The notes beneath the pieces were generated by a model. The model was not told where the DNA came from and made no database searches. It saw only the letters and a list, made by a program, of their open reading frames with translations. From Anagrus nilaparvatae (taxonomy: Eukaryota; Arthropoda; Insecta; Hymenoptera; Mymaridae), in assembly GCA_022575985.1 (NCBI GenBank), contig JAKSXM010000014.1, positions 27,528,001 through 27,592,000 of the forward strand: a stretch of DNA of 64,000 nt. Direction: 5' to 3'. The translations under genes were made by a program, and so were the position numbers. Shown piece after piece: positions 1-11,394 of this stretch (the stretch's first letter is position 1; every line of letters starts with the position of its first letter).

Positions 1-3000
1 TAAATCTTCTACATAAACACTATTTACTTCTTTTTTTTAACAAAAGCAAGTAACATAAAATCTAAAGCTTAAAAAATACTTATTTTTATTTTCTGTTTGA
101 TTACATCCAATCTTTCATTCTTATCTTATATAACGTACAAACTTTTTTATTCTCTAATAAGAATGTTTCTTATTTTTTTCTTTTTTTTCGTGAAGAAATT
201 TTATATTACAGTCCATTACTTTTTCTTTTTATTTAAGATTAAGTGTAGTTTATGTATGTATGCATTTTTTAAGGAAAAGGTGTAATTTAAAATTTTTAAT
301 AAACTAATTTTTTATTCATAAAGCTTTTTTTTAAATCAAATATTAAAAATTTTATATTTTTAAGTACAAAAAATTTCTTTAAACCATTAGCTAAGCTTTT
401 TTTTAAGTTACCATGATGCCATGTCAAAGTAACTTGAAATGCATCACTTTTAGTAAATATTTTGAGAAAAATGCTAAGTTAACTTTTTATATTAAAATCA
501 AGTGAAAAATTCCTTAAGAATCTGTCAATTTCGTATCAAGTTTTTAGAATGGTTTTTCGCATGAATTATTCGCACTTACACAAACGAATTTTTTTCCGGC
601 TTATAGTTTTTTTTTCTTTAATTCTTGACATTTTTTATCGATAAATGAATATAGTCTAGAAACCGTATATGTTCGATTTATGTTACTTGTATGTACCCTA
701 TTTCTAAAGTACCAGGTAACTTTTTCGGTATGCTAATTTCAAATTTTTAGGTCCTGACCCCAAAAACTTAGTTCTAATAACGAATACCCATTTTTCCAGT
801 CAATTTTGAAGGTTTTTTTGACATATTCCATAATACAATTTTTTAATTGTCCTCAAACCCATGTAAAAAACTTGGCCATGATTTTATATAAATTGTAAAC
901 AGCATTGTATACAAAAAAGTTTTCAAAATAATTCTAAACAATTTAGATTTTTGTTTACAATCAGGATGAATTGGAGGAAATAGAAATAAGAAGTATAGAT
1001 AATTAGAAAAAGAAAAAGACTGGCTGTAACAAATTCTGTTTCAACTGCAAATATTCTAAATAAATCTGAAAATAAAAAGCATCCATCTTTTATTATCATA
1101 AGCTCACTTATTTTTAATTTATCCGCAATTTTTTTTTCTTCAAATAAGGAGTTTTTAAGTTATTAAAACTGATGGATTCAATCTAAATTACACTTGAAGC
1201 GTCGAGTTGCTTCCTGATATATCTGAAAAACAAATAAACATAAAAAATGTTAATTTTGTAACCTAAAGTTAATTAAAAAAAAGAAAAATTTTTTTAAAAT
1301 TAAAAAATATTACCTTTTTACCAAGCCTATAAAATTTAAGTCACTAAATTAATTGTCGATTTTGATTTAACTTTTATTTGTAATTTGGTGTTTATAAAAA
1401 AACAACAAGGTATTAAAATAACATTTTACCTAGTTTTTAATACACTCTTGAAAAATAGCCTAAAATTACACTCTGATTCTACAATAAGCTAACGAATAAA
1501 AAGTGTATACGTAACACTTATTACAAATTAAAAAATTTACATTTAAAATAATACATTGAATACAATCCATTTAAATATTTCCTGTTTTAATAATAACATG
1601 TAAAATAAAAAAGGTAGCAACATCAAATATACAAAGTATAATATAATCTATTAGTTGTATATCATGATCTAGGCAATGTAAAATTATATATAATACACGT
1701 AAGTCTTTTTTTTTTCTTTCCCTGTCACTTTCATTTTTCTTTATTATTTTTATTATTAAATATTATTATTATTATTATTATTATTAGTCCCTGAACTAGA
1801 ACGAAGTTCATTGGCTATATGACCTTAACAATAGAGAGCTTTATATATATAAGTACATCTAACATTCATAAATATATAGACCTCGATCATTAACTGACTT
1901 AAAGCATGCAAGGAAAAGAAAAAAAAAAAATAATTTTAGACCTTCATTTTTTTTTAGATAGGGTTTGAAAATGAATGTAAATAAATATAATCAATTATTG
2001 TGTATAAGTTTATTTAATTATTTATATTATTTATAATAATAAAAACAAGGTAAATTGTCAATTTTTAGGTCTATATGTGTGTCTGACTTAACGATGACTT
2101 ATTTCACTTATTTATTGATTTTAATTTACAAAAAAATAATACTAACCTTCATTTTCTATTATTGCTAATTTTTTGTTTTTTGATAATTATCTTTACTACT
2201 TTTTATATTATTGTTTTTGTAATTAATATTATTCAATTTTTTTATCTTAATAATTCAAGATTTTTATCATTTTTATAACTTATAATTATATTGATTATTT
2301 TTAAAATAAATGTAATTTAATTAAAATATTAAAATATTTTATTAATTTTTCAGATAAATATTTACTCTTTTGTTATTTAAATTTTAATGCAAAAATATAT
2401 ATATTAGCCTTGAACTTAGTTTAAAATTTTTAATTAAATTTAAATATATTCAAGGGTCAATTTTTTAAATATTTGATTCTAAATAGACCAAACTTTGGCT
2501 ACTTTGAATACTATTTTAGATGTAATCTAAAATTCTAATATATTCAGGAATACTTTTAAATTTTCAAAAGTAATTAAAAACTCTAGACTAATATACCAAA
2601 ACAAAATTTACAGCATTATAATAATTGAAAACCATTAAAATTTTAATTGCATACATACACACACACAATGCATAAAATTTAATTAATTTCATATAATTTT
2701 GATAAAATTTAGTAATTTCACAATTACTTTAATATAATTAAAATGAAAACAAAAATTATATTCGTATTTTGTATATTCTCTTTTAATTTGTTTTAAAATA
2801 CATAATATATATTTATAATTTATAAATTTAATTATATCCCTATATATATTGTTTTATGAAGTACAAAATATTATTAAATTTTCTATTTATAATAATTATT
2901 TTGTGATAATTAGTTTTTAGTTAAAATTGATTTTTAATTTTATATAAAGTTTTGTTATGTAAGGTCCTCAAAAAAGTAAGGTAGAGACTCAATGTTCATA

Positions 3001-3170
3001 AAATTTAAGCTAAGTTTACTTAACTAAGGAATTTGGAGCCCATTCATAAATAATGTGTGTGTTAACACAACTAAAATGCATGGAACATGTTTACTTACAG
3101 CTCAACACAGACACACAAATTTCAGTACAATTAACTATTTTTATAATTTGTAATTATCACTTTTACTAAA
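1..3170. other. A+T-rich non-coding DNA
   Basis: No gene, RNA or transposon signature was recognised. It consists of homopolymer-rich A/T sequence with a short TTA/ATT microsatellite near 1761-1786. The one frame of about 62 codons at 97-285 is phenylalanine/lysine-rich low-complexity sequence with no motif and is not taken as a gene. Confidence 0.6.
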
Positions 3171-3179
3171 TTTTAAGAT

Positions 3180-3345
3180 TCTCAATCCACACAATTCTGA
3201 TTCCCTAAATGCGTATTATTCTAGTTCCTTTAACCTAAATTATACTGATCCCATAATCTCGGTTTCTTTCAAGTCCCATTTGATCCCCCTCCCCCTTGAT
3301 TTTCAGATTTCCTGGGTAGCATGATAGAGCAAAAAAATATAAATC
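3180..3345 (+). repeat. Dispersed pyrimidine-rich repeat, copy 1
   Basis: A run of degenerate short units of the type 'ATTCCCTAAAT', 'AGTTCCTTTAACC', 'GATCCCATAATC' leads into TTTGATCCCCCTCCCCCTTG followed by a TTTTCAGATTTCC stretch. The same order (repeated 'ctaagtccctaaa', then TTTGACCCC..., then TTTTTCAGATT, then a C-rich tail) recurs at 6770-7000 and 55740-55895, and on the minus strand at 4795-4900. The family is not recognised by name, and its termini are not defined. Confidence 0.5.
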
Positions 3346-4794
3346 GGACAGGAATAGGTAAATAATGCAGATGATAATTTCTACTATTTTTTAGTTTTGG
3401 CACAAAATAGCTTTTTTACAAAATAATTCAACTAAGTATTTTGAGTTTAGGAGGCTGTTTCCATCAAGATTACCTGCAATATTGGTGTATGGCCCAGTGC
3501 TCCCCGGAAAATTAGGCGATTGCACTCCCCCCTAACGATTTCCCCCCTATGCATGCAAAATATTAAATTAATAAAGAAATTTAAGGGTTGAGTGAGGCAC
3601 AGCCGTAGAAAAAAAAACAGAATACTCCACTTACCCTCTAATGGTTTAATTGTCCTACCCATATGCTAAACTAGAACACAGGGGATCGATTTTTTTAATG
3701 AATTACTAATATTGTTAGAGAGGGAAATGTCTGGTTGGAGGTTGTTCTAGGATTCGCTGTGAGAGGGAGGGGGGGGGCTATAGAACCATCTTTCCCAACC
3801 ATGCGTTTTAGCAATAAAAATATCTTTCGAAAGAAAAAAAATTAAAGGAATGCTCTTCAGGATTTCAATATCTAAATTTACAAATAGTAGTAAATAAATC
3901 CACTCAAATATTAAAATATTTAAGAATAATTAAAGCATTTAATATTTGTCCCAATTAATTTTAAATGAAAACTTTTTTTTTATTATTTGTAATTATAGCT
4001 TGAAAATTGCAAATATCTGAGATAAAAAAGAAAAAGAAAAAACTTAATTCTAAGAAGAAAATTTCTTTTAATTCCAAATATATATTAAAAATAAATGAAA
4101 TGTTCAAAGTAGTAAAAAGAAAAAAAAAAGAATAACTTTAGTTTTAAAAGCTTTTGCAATTTCTCTATATAATCCATAGACTAAAATATAAAATCTAGAA
4201 TGAATATAAAATTAACTTTTAATAATCTAATACTTTTATGTTATACCACAAAGAAAATATTTAAAAAAATTTTAAAAGTCAGATATTATTATCTTGTTTA
4301 ATAATTTTCAGGTCAAATATATAATTTTATATCTTTTAATCAATTTTCAAAATAAATATCTTTTATGTTTACAAGAAACAAGAAAATACACACACATATA
4401 TTGACTTTTATTAATATATAACAATGTAATTCAAGAGAGTATGGCTGTTGATAAAAGGAAAATGTTTACACAAAGGCTTATTATAATCATTTTGAAAATA
4501 TGACCTATTCTCATAATAATAGATTTATTTTTTGACTTTAAAAAGCATATCATTTTTTCAAAAGCTTATACTCATTTCACTAATTTTTTAAAAAATATTT
4601 ATTTACATAAAGAAAATTTTTAATACTTTTTATGCAAATTTTGTAATGAATAATGCATTTTAATTTAAATTTTACTAGAATACTTATGTTCAGTCTTTCC
4701 ATTATGGTTTTTTGGACTTTTTTAGTAATTAAAACTTCCTATTTTATAGTAATTTTTAAATTGCAATGTGCAAGTACGGACTCAACAATATTAA
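3346..4794. other. Non-coding DNA, nothing recognised
   Basis: Mostly A+T-rich. Slightly more G+C-rich spots near 3465-3550 and 3715-3785 (a GAGGGAGGGGGGGGG run) suggest old repeat debris, but no termini, coding motif or RNA fold was seen. The 71-codon minus frame at 3447-3662 carries no recognisable domain. Confidence 0.5.
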
Positions 4795-4900
4795 CATGGA
4801 AACTGTTTATAGGGAGGGGTACCATAATCCAAGAATCAAGAGGGGGTCAAAAGTGTCCGATTTAAAGGAAGGGGAGGTCAAATAAGACTTAAAAGAATTT
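4795..4900 (-). repeat. Dispersed pyrimidine-rich repeat, copy 2 (partial)
   Basis: Read on the minus strand this stretch gives TTTGACCTCCCCTTCC..., then TTTTGACCCCCTCTTGATTC, then a GGTACCCCTCCCTATAAAC tail. This matches the 3' part of the repeats at 3180-3345 and 6770-7000. It is opposite in orientation to the other copies and lacks a clear 5' 'ctaagtccc' array, so it looks truncated. Confidence 0.45.
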
Positions 4901-5530
4901 GCTAAGTCCACAGATGTATTATAAAAACTTCAATTTTTCAGAAAATTTAATACAATTTTATTTTCAAATTTCATAAAACCCCCGAGATTAAAAGCATATT
5001 TTTTAATAACATTTCAATGCTCATAAGCATAATTTAAAATAAAATTATAAAATCGAACACAATAAAAATTTAATTCTAAATCATAAAAATTTTTAGTGCA
5101 GATAATAAAAATTTTAATTTATAAATTTTTATCTATAAAAATCATCGCTCTATTATTATTGAAGAAAATTCTAATTTCAATACTCTATTATTTCCCCCTT
5201 TTTTCTTTGCTCAATATTATTATCTTGATATTATTTTTTACTTCATCATTTTCACGGATGTATATAAAAAATTTTTATTTTTTCGCTATAAATAATATTT
5301 TTATTTTAGAAAATTTCAATATATATATATATAATTCAATATTGTATACTTTTATATATGCATATATACTGTGAATATTTATTTTTTTGTTATATATGAA
5401 AATAAATTTGATTTTTATTGAAAGAAAAATGAATTTTGATAGTTCTTTTTTCTTTCGTTTTATTATATTTTATTTATTGAAAATATGCGAAAGAAACTGA
5501 ATATATACATTATAATAAAATTTTATGTAT
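4901..5530. other. A+T-rich non-coding DNA
   Basis: Extremely A+T-rich, with TA runs near 5320-5370. The 92-codon frame at 5096-5374 is almost entirely I, L, F, Y, N and K and is a chance frame. Nothing else was seen. Confidence 0.55.
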
Positions 5531-5595
5531 TTTGACAACTGGCGCTCAACCTGGGGCTTTATAGTTTTTTTATTATAGAGCGAAGCTCTACCTTA

Positions 5596-5856
5596 ATGGA
5601 TGCAAAAATCGACACCTTTCGGACACGATATAGCCAAAACGATCAAACGGAATGCTTTCATTTTTTAAAACTGAGTTTATTTTATCGAGTTAATGAACCC
5701 TATTGTTTTTGGGCCCAATCTGGTATTTCTAAAGGCATGTTTATTCTTGTACTTTTGCTTCATACAGGTGAAAAACCTTCTAAATGTTATCCGCGCGATA
5801 AATTTCATAGCTTTTGCATAAACTTTGCATCAGTGAAATATCATAAAAATGTATAG
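5596..5856 (+). pseudogene. C2H2 zinc-finger-like remnant
   Basis: An 86-codon frame whose second half contains the sequence HTGEKP (codons start at 5761), the canonical linker between tandem C2H2 zinc fingers, followed by SKC and then a phenylalanine and a late histidine spaced roughly as in a finger. The second zinc-binding cysteine is not at its expected place (an arginine sits there), and only one histidine of the usual pair is evident, so the finger would not fold normally. No second finger was seen upstream or downstream. Known of the family: the linker is strongly conserved in multi-finger DNA-binding proteins. Inference: a decayed piece of a zinc-finger gene, perhaps carried by a transposon, since repeats begin immediately afterwards. 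A chance HTGEKP match cannot be excluded. The N-terminal half is unrecognised. Confidence 0.35.
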
Positions 5857-5982
5857 ATGAAATCGTGCCTTATAAGTTTGTCAGGTCAAAAAACGGAAAA
5901 GTTTCTAAATTCTCCAATTCGTGGAGTTATTTGGTCCCTAGGTCATTCCGATGCCTCTAAATGCTTATATTGCCTTGGTGTG
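5854..5982 (+). repeat. Direct repeat unit 1
   Basis: Begins GATGAAATCGTGCCTTATAA and ends TATTGCCTTGGTGT. It matches 6295-6423 over its whole length, with substitutions and small indels, and shares blocks such as GGTCATTCCGATGCCTCTA. The two units are about 440 bp apart, both on the plus strand. Confidence 0.7.
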
Positions 5983-6231
5983 TTTAGGGACGTAAGTTCG
6001 AGAAAGTTTATCCTCAAGATCTGAGGACCTACTCGATGAATCAAAAATCCCTAAGACCAAATTTTTTTAAATCAGATCTAGTTTCAAGTGATTTCATCAA
6101 GTCCTTGCAGAGAAATCTCCAAAAAACTGATTTCACATATTTAAAAAAATTATGAATTTAATACATCTAAAATGTGGTTAATGATCTAAAATAACTAGAA
6201 AATAACTAAATTAATTGAAATTTATTTTTTA

Positions 6232-6512
6232 TGCACGATCACCCTACGTATGCAATACATAGATGATTAGGCACTATGATCTATGTATGCTATTCATAAA
6301 TGAAATCGTGCCTTAAAAGTTCATCAGGTTAAAAAACGAAAAAGTCTTCAAATTGTCCAATTAATGAGAAATTCGGTCCCGAGGTCATTCCGATGCCTCT
6401 ACATGCTTAAATTGCCTTGGTGTATAATAATAAATAATAGTTTTCAATTTATGAAGGCGTGGATCCCATCAACGTTATTAAAGAGAAAATACTCAATAAA
6501 TATGTGATCGTG
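6232..6512. repeat. Segment bounded by short inverted repeat GCACGATCAC
   Basis: GCACGATCAC at 6232-6241 is inverted as GTGATCGTGC at 6503-6512. The segment contains direct repeat unit 2, whose own start also carries a TCGTGCCT motif. It may be an element end-to-end, but no target duplication was found. Confidence 0.3.
6295..6423 (+). repeat. Direct repeat unit 2
   Basis: Second copy of the unit at 5854-5982: starts CATAAATGAAATCGTGCC and ends AAATTGCCTTGGTGT. The similarity is clear but aged. Either a tandem-duplicated transposon segment or two insertions of one repeat. Confidence 0.7.
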
Positions 6513-6769
6513 CCTGAAATAAAAAAGCCTTAGCTTTTTTATAATTCTTTACAATTTTTATTATTTATTAATTAATCCAAATTTTATTCAATTAAACATT
6601 TAACGCCCAAGAGCCTATCTACGAGTTCTAAATTAATTTTAAAACCAAAATCTATTTTTATAAAAATGTATCCATATGTTAAAAAGTCTCTATTCTCAGA
6701 ATTTGATTTCAAACTTTCTATAAAATTAACCGGAAACTCATTATTTAGGGTAAAAGTTGGATACTAAAA

Positions 6770-7000
6770 TATGGATACTAATATATTCTAAGTCCCTCAA
6801 CTCAAATTATTAGAAGTCTCTAAACCCGGAATATTTTAAGTCCCTAAACTTGAATTTTTCTAAGCCTCTCAAAGTAAATTATTCAAAGTCCCTAAGTATA
6901 AAATATTTTAAGTTCCTAACTCCACATGATTTTTGACATTTGACCCCACTTGTTTTTCAGATTCACAGGTTACCCCTCCTTAGAAACATGTTCAATGTTA
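6770..7000 (+). repeat. Dispersed pyrimidine-rich repeat, copy 3 (longest array)
   Basis: Five or more degenerate units of about 24-30 bp built on 'TATTCTAAGTCCCTAAACTC' precede TTTGACCCCACTTG, TTTTTCAGATTCACAGG and TTACCCCTCCTTAGAAAC. This is the fullest of the four copies in the window. Confidence 0.6.
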
Positions 7001-7425
7001 AAACTACGATTTTTGCAGCAAAGTGAAAAATTGATCATTTTGGGACAAAAATGGGCATTCAATTTACTGACTGTAAAGAAGAGAATTTAATATAAAAAAT
7101 TAGAAAGGTAATAATGTTTTGCAAACAAATAATTCTAAAGGACAAATAAAGAATTTTTAGAAAAAAGCTTTTAGAAAATTGCTGAGACCTATAAAACTTA
7201 TTTTTGTCTAAAATTGCAATTTTTGAGATAATTTAAAAATTAATCATTTCGGGACAAAAATGACCATTTGGTTAAATTGCTATAACATTGAGAAAAATTG
7301 CGGTATCCAAGGCTTGAAAAATGACTTTAATACCGAAAAATTGTGAGAAACAAGAAGTGTTTTTGTTAACTAACTAACTAAAAAGCAATATTACCAAAAA
7401 ACTACATTTAAAAGCCTTGTGCACA
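7000..7425 (+). repeat. Dispersed repeat related to the loop of the 26-kb foldback element
   Basis: Shares ordered blocks with 26370-26690: a 'gcagcaa...aaaaattg-tcattt-gg-acaaaaat' block, 'ggttaaattgctata', 'cttgaaaaatgac...ataccgaaaaa', and 'acaagaagtgtttttgttaa'. A shorter related piece lies at 34020-34230. No inverted-repeat arms are present at this copy. Confidence 0.55.
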
Positions 7426-7741
7426 GTATTCTTGTGCCTAGAAGGCCCGTTGGAATAAACGGAGGTTATCGGAGGTTTTTTTCAATTATTAATGAAAGTA
7501 ATTTGTAATTTGGTTTCCTAAAGTTAGTGGTCTCTTGTTAGCGAAAGCAAAGTAAAGACTCCGAAAAATCTGCCCTCTTATTGCATCTTTGTTAACTTTT
7601 TGCGTAAGGGAACTTAAGCAAAATTTTTTCTTGCAAAATCTTTGTTATTACATGATCTTCCGGTGCTGGACATGGTATTTTTAAAGTCATATGACAAAAT
7701 TAAATTCATAGGTTGGTATCAATGGGACCTCCGTACGTTGC

Positions 7742-8359
7742 GTTCACTTATATTACGATATAATAGTGTTAGTATGTGTTAATGCCGGGCAGGGGTGGGT
7801 AAAAAAGTGATGTTTTGAAAATGGGGCATAGGCTAAACTTTTGGTACTTTATCAAATAGCTTTGTAAAGTAATGTGTAAAAGTTTAGCCTTGTTTCAAGA
7901 GAGTCACCCAGGTGACTTAAAATACGGCCGTATTACGAGGCTCAGGACAGCTTCTCCGTAATATCGCTTTAGCTGTAGGTCTTTGATGATGACGAGATTC
8001 GAGTATTAAAATCTAGCCTGGTTTCAATTTGGTCACCTGGGTGACCCAAATTTTTGGGGCGGTGTACCTCCCCTCTGGGCAATGGAGCATAGGCTAAACT
8101 TTGGGTATATTATCAGAAAGCTTTGTAGAATAAAGTATTAAAGTTTAACCTGGTTTCAAGAGGGTCACCCAGGTGACTTTCCGAAACCAGCAGGTTTTCC
8201 GTTCGTACAATGGAGCCTTGGCCAAAAGCCTAGAATTTCGCTATCTCGGTGGCAAATAGTGCATTTGAAGCCGTCCGAGTGGTTTCAAATAAGTCACCCT
8301 GACTCGTATGGGCTGCCTGCCATAATTATGGAATATACGTTAAAACGTTATAAGTGAAC
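7742..8359. repeat. G+C-richer repeat block with ~130-bp tandem units
   Basis: Four imperfect units with a period of about 130 bp are marked by GTCACC motifs centred near 7908, 8038, 8169 and 8297. The first three carry the palindrome GTCACCCAGGTGAC or GTCACCTGGGTGAC preceded by a 'TTTCAA' block. Units 1 and 3 also share a 'GCATAGGCTAAACTTT' start and 'AGCTTTGTA' middle. A perfect 14-bp palindrome, AATACGGCCGTATT, lies in unit 2 near 7920. The block is bracketed by an 11-bp inverted repeat, GTTCACTTATA at 7742-7752 and TATAAGTGAAC at 8349-8359, which may be element termini. No target duplication was found. Confidence 0.6.
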
Positions 8360-8369
8360 ATGATTCATG

Positions 8370-11200
8370 ATCGCGGGTTGTGTGAAAACACAAATCAGTT
8401 ATAAGTTTTTTTCATTTTTTGTTAAGTTCAGGGATAGTTTTATCCATTTTTGCCCCCGTATAGGAGTTAGTAAATTAAATAAAAGTTAAAATAGGATAAA
8501 ACTTTTTCAAATGCAAGATTAAAAGAAAAATAAAGAAAAAAACTCACATTGTATTTTTCCGATTTTATCTTACCCTGGAGATATTTTTCAACACCAATAG
8601 TTAGCTCTAATATTCCTTTATCTATACAGAATAAAAGAATAAATTCAATATTTAGTTAATTACTCTTAAAATGTGGCACTATTAATTTGATCATTAGTTC
8701 CAAAATATTGTGAAAAAACTCATAAGATGGAATGTTTCTGCTGTATTTTCCTATTTTCTAACCCAGTAGGACCCCAAATTCGGATTCAGCGACATACAAA
8801 ACCTACAGAAGACTTTTTCTTTCTCTGGTTGACGAATTCCGAAACCGTTACACCACATTCTGACTTGTGTATAATATTATTTTGGTAATTATGTTAATTG
8901 AGGGGTATTAGAGTTCAGAGTAACTTTTTTGTTGTTGTTGAATTATAGAAAAAGGACGTAATAACAAAGTTCCGCCAACAAAAGTTTGGTTGAAATCTTT
9001 TCAGCAAACAAATAATAAGGTTTCAAAATAAGGGGCGGATTTTTCGTGTACTTTTTGGCCAATACTTAAAAATTTTAACTATGCTTAACATTTTTTTACG
9101 TCTTATTTAAACATTATTATTGAACTCAATCTAATCAAACCTTTTAAAATCCCTAAATTAAAAAATTACTGAAACTCTTTTCTTGCTTTTTTCTAACATG
9201 ATCAGCTTCGCTCTACCCGTCTTTGACGGTATCTAGTATTTGTCTCTCCCTGATATCAAGAAGTTTCTGAGTTCTAAAAAATATTTTATTTAAAATACCT
9301 AATCTTACTTTAGAAGGGAATCTTTGATACTTATTTCTGAGAAAAATACTCACTTAGCTGTTGTTAATTCACGATTGAAGAAGCGTAATTTGAAAAGTGA
9401 ATCACAGTTTGATACGAAAGTTAATGTACGGCAAATTAAATAGATTAAAAAATTATTTAAATACAAAATTTAAAAAGTATCAATGAAACTAAAAATTTCA
9501 TTAAACAAACAATATGGATTCTTAAAAAATTATACCACGTGCACGTGTTTGTGTAAAAAATAATAATCCATATTAGCCAATTTGGAAAAATCCAAAGAAT
9601 TTATTTATTAACTTAATAAAAAAATTAAATCGCGGTAAGCCTAATTTTTGTTGACTAGATCTAAAAAATTATAAAAAATTAACAAAATATCTTTTGAATA
9701 TATTTTCTTTCAAAAACAAAACAAACCTGGTACTTTATTTACTATGAAATAACACATGTACTACGTACGTAAGTGAAGCGCTGCAGTACCTTGTACAAAT
9801 AAAGAAAAACACGCATTGCCGATTATCCGTCAGAATAAGGAAGGAGTATCTACTTACGTGTATCTTTGCTGTAAGGATTTACATACATTTGAATTTGAAA
9901 AATATATGTTTTATTAAAGATACGTGCTTTTTCGAATTCATAACTTCGCCAAAAATACTATTTGCAAATTTATTTTTTTTTATTAGAACCTATGAATCAA
10001 CAGCTTTTCAAATATGTAAAAATCTCAAAAAAGTCAAATTTTGAAATACACACTTTCTTCATTTACACGGCAGAGTTGTACCTGTGTGTAGTATTGTATT
10101 TTTAATGAGCTGTAAGACTTTACATGCTTTACCTGCGTGTAGTATCTGCAACCCATTTTTCGAAGAAACGCCTTTTCTTTATAAAGTGATCGGGAAATTC
10201 GCTTGTATGGTTTCTTTTAAAAAAACACTTAAGACATGAGTAACATGTTAAATAAATTTACCTCCCTTTAGTATACACAAATGCTATGCCCAGATCACTT
10301 TGATTTAGGCCAAACCTAGTTATCACAACACCTTTTAATGAAGTCCTACAAAATCAGTTAATCAATTTATGCTCAGCTAAATTACAAAACATAAAAACAA
10401 AGTATTTTAATCATATTTTAATTAAATAAAAAATAAACATCACAAATAATAAATAAATAAATAAATAAAATTTTTCTGTATGCATTAGTAAATAAGCAAG
10501 CAAATAAAATTGAAGAAAAGCTCATTACTATCAGTATGACAGCTTGAAAGCTTTTTTTTTTTTAACATTAATACTTTTTCTTGTTGTTGTGTATTGTATA
10601 TGTGTTAGTTGTAGATAGTAAATAATGATATAACTGCGAAAAATACTTATTGATGAAGACAAACGTAAGTAATATTAAGATTTATTTGAAATTCATTCTG
10701 TATACATGACAGTAAATATAAAATAACAAAAAAGCTTGTGTTATTATTATTATTTTTTTTTTTTACTATTATGTTTATTTTCATAAAAATAATTTTAGTA
10801 AAATCTAGGTTTATGTAAGTATTAATGTCTATAGACATGATTATTTATAATTTGATCGATAGTGTACTTCAAGTCAACGTTTATTTTCAAAAATATTCAA
10901 GATACAAAGTATTTTTGTCATTAAAAACTAATCCTAATGAGTTACTAAAATAAGTGAATTTTGAAAAAGTTTTTAATTTTAAAAAAAGCACAAAATTTTA
11001 AAATTACATACAAAATAAAAATTAATTACGTCAACGCAATTTTACATACACATGCATAAATTAATGACAATTGTATTTAATTATATAGATCTAAAATATG
11101 TAGGTAAACACGAAGGTTTCTTAAAGCCTTGTTACAATAGAAAAAAAAAAGAAGTTATAGTTCACTGGCTCTCTAGAGTAGTTAGAATAATACACTTGGA
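8370..11200. other. Non-coding DNA with one possible Helitron end
   Basis: No gene was recognised. At 9203-9236 there is a G+C-rich stretch ending in hairpin CCGTC-TTT-GACGG, three bases, then CTAG and T, the arrangement of a Helitron 3' end. No 5' end could be paired with it. An AAAT microsatellite lies near 10447-10470. The 63-codon minus frame at 10647-10838 is low complexity. Confidence 0.4.
9203..9236 (+). mobile_element. Possible Helitron-like 3' terminus
   Basis: AGCTTCGCTCTACCCGTC, then a hairpin (CCGTC/GACGG around TTT) followed by TATCTAG and T. Helitrons end in CTRR shortly after a hairpin and insert between A and T. Only the end is visible. A similar AGAGCGAAGCTCT palindrome occurs at 5577-5590. 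Confidence 0.3.
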
Positions 11201-11219
11201 CTTTTTTTTTTATAAACAG

Positions 11220-11245
11220 GTGTGCGCAAAGCAACGTTTTGTCAG
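11220..11245 (+). other. Candidate 26-nt microexon (weak)
   Basis: A T-rich tract ending ATAAACAG is followed by 26 nt and then CAG|GTGAGC, so acceptor and donor are both good. It lies 4.2 kb upstream of the coding exon at 15489 and on the same strand. It could be a 5' untranslated microexon of that gene. In A+T-rich DNA such pairs arise by chance. Confidence 0.15.
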
Positions 11246-11249
11246 GTGA

Positions 11250-11358
11250 GCAACAGTATATAGCAGAAGTATTTTTATTATTATTTTTTTTTAATATAAG
11301 AAAACAGAGTAGAGGGGTAGTATTTTTTTTTATTCAGGGGTTGTTATATATAAACAAA

Positions 11359-11394
<36 letters not shown>

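Noticed and set aside
5096..5374. 92-residue membrane protein
   Set aside because: The frame is almost wholly I, L, F, Y, N and K from A/T-only DNA; hydrophobicity here is a composition effect.
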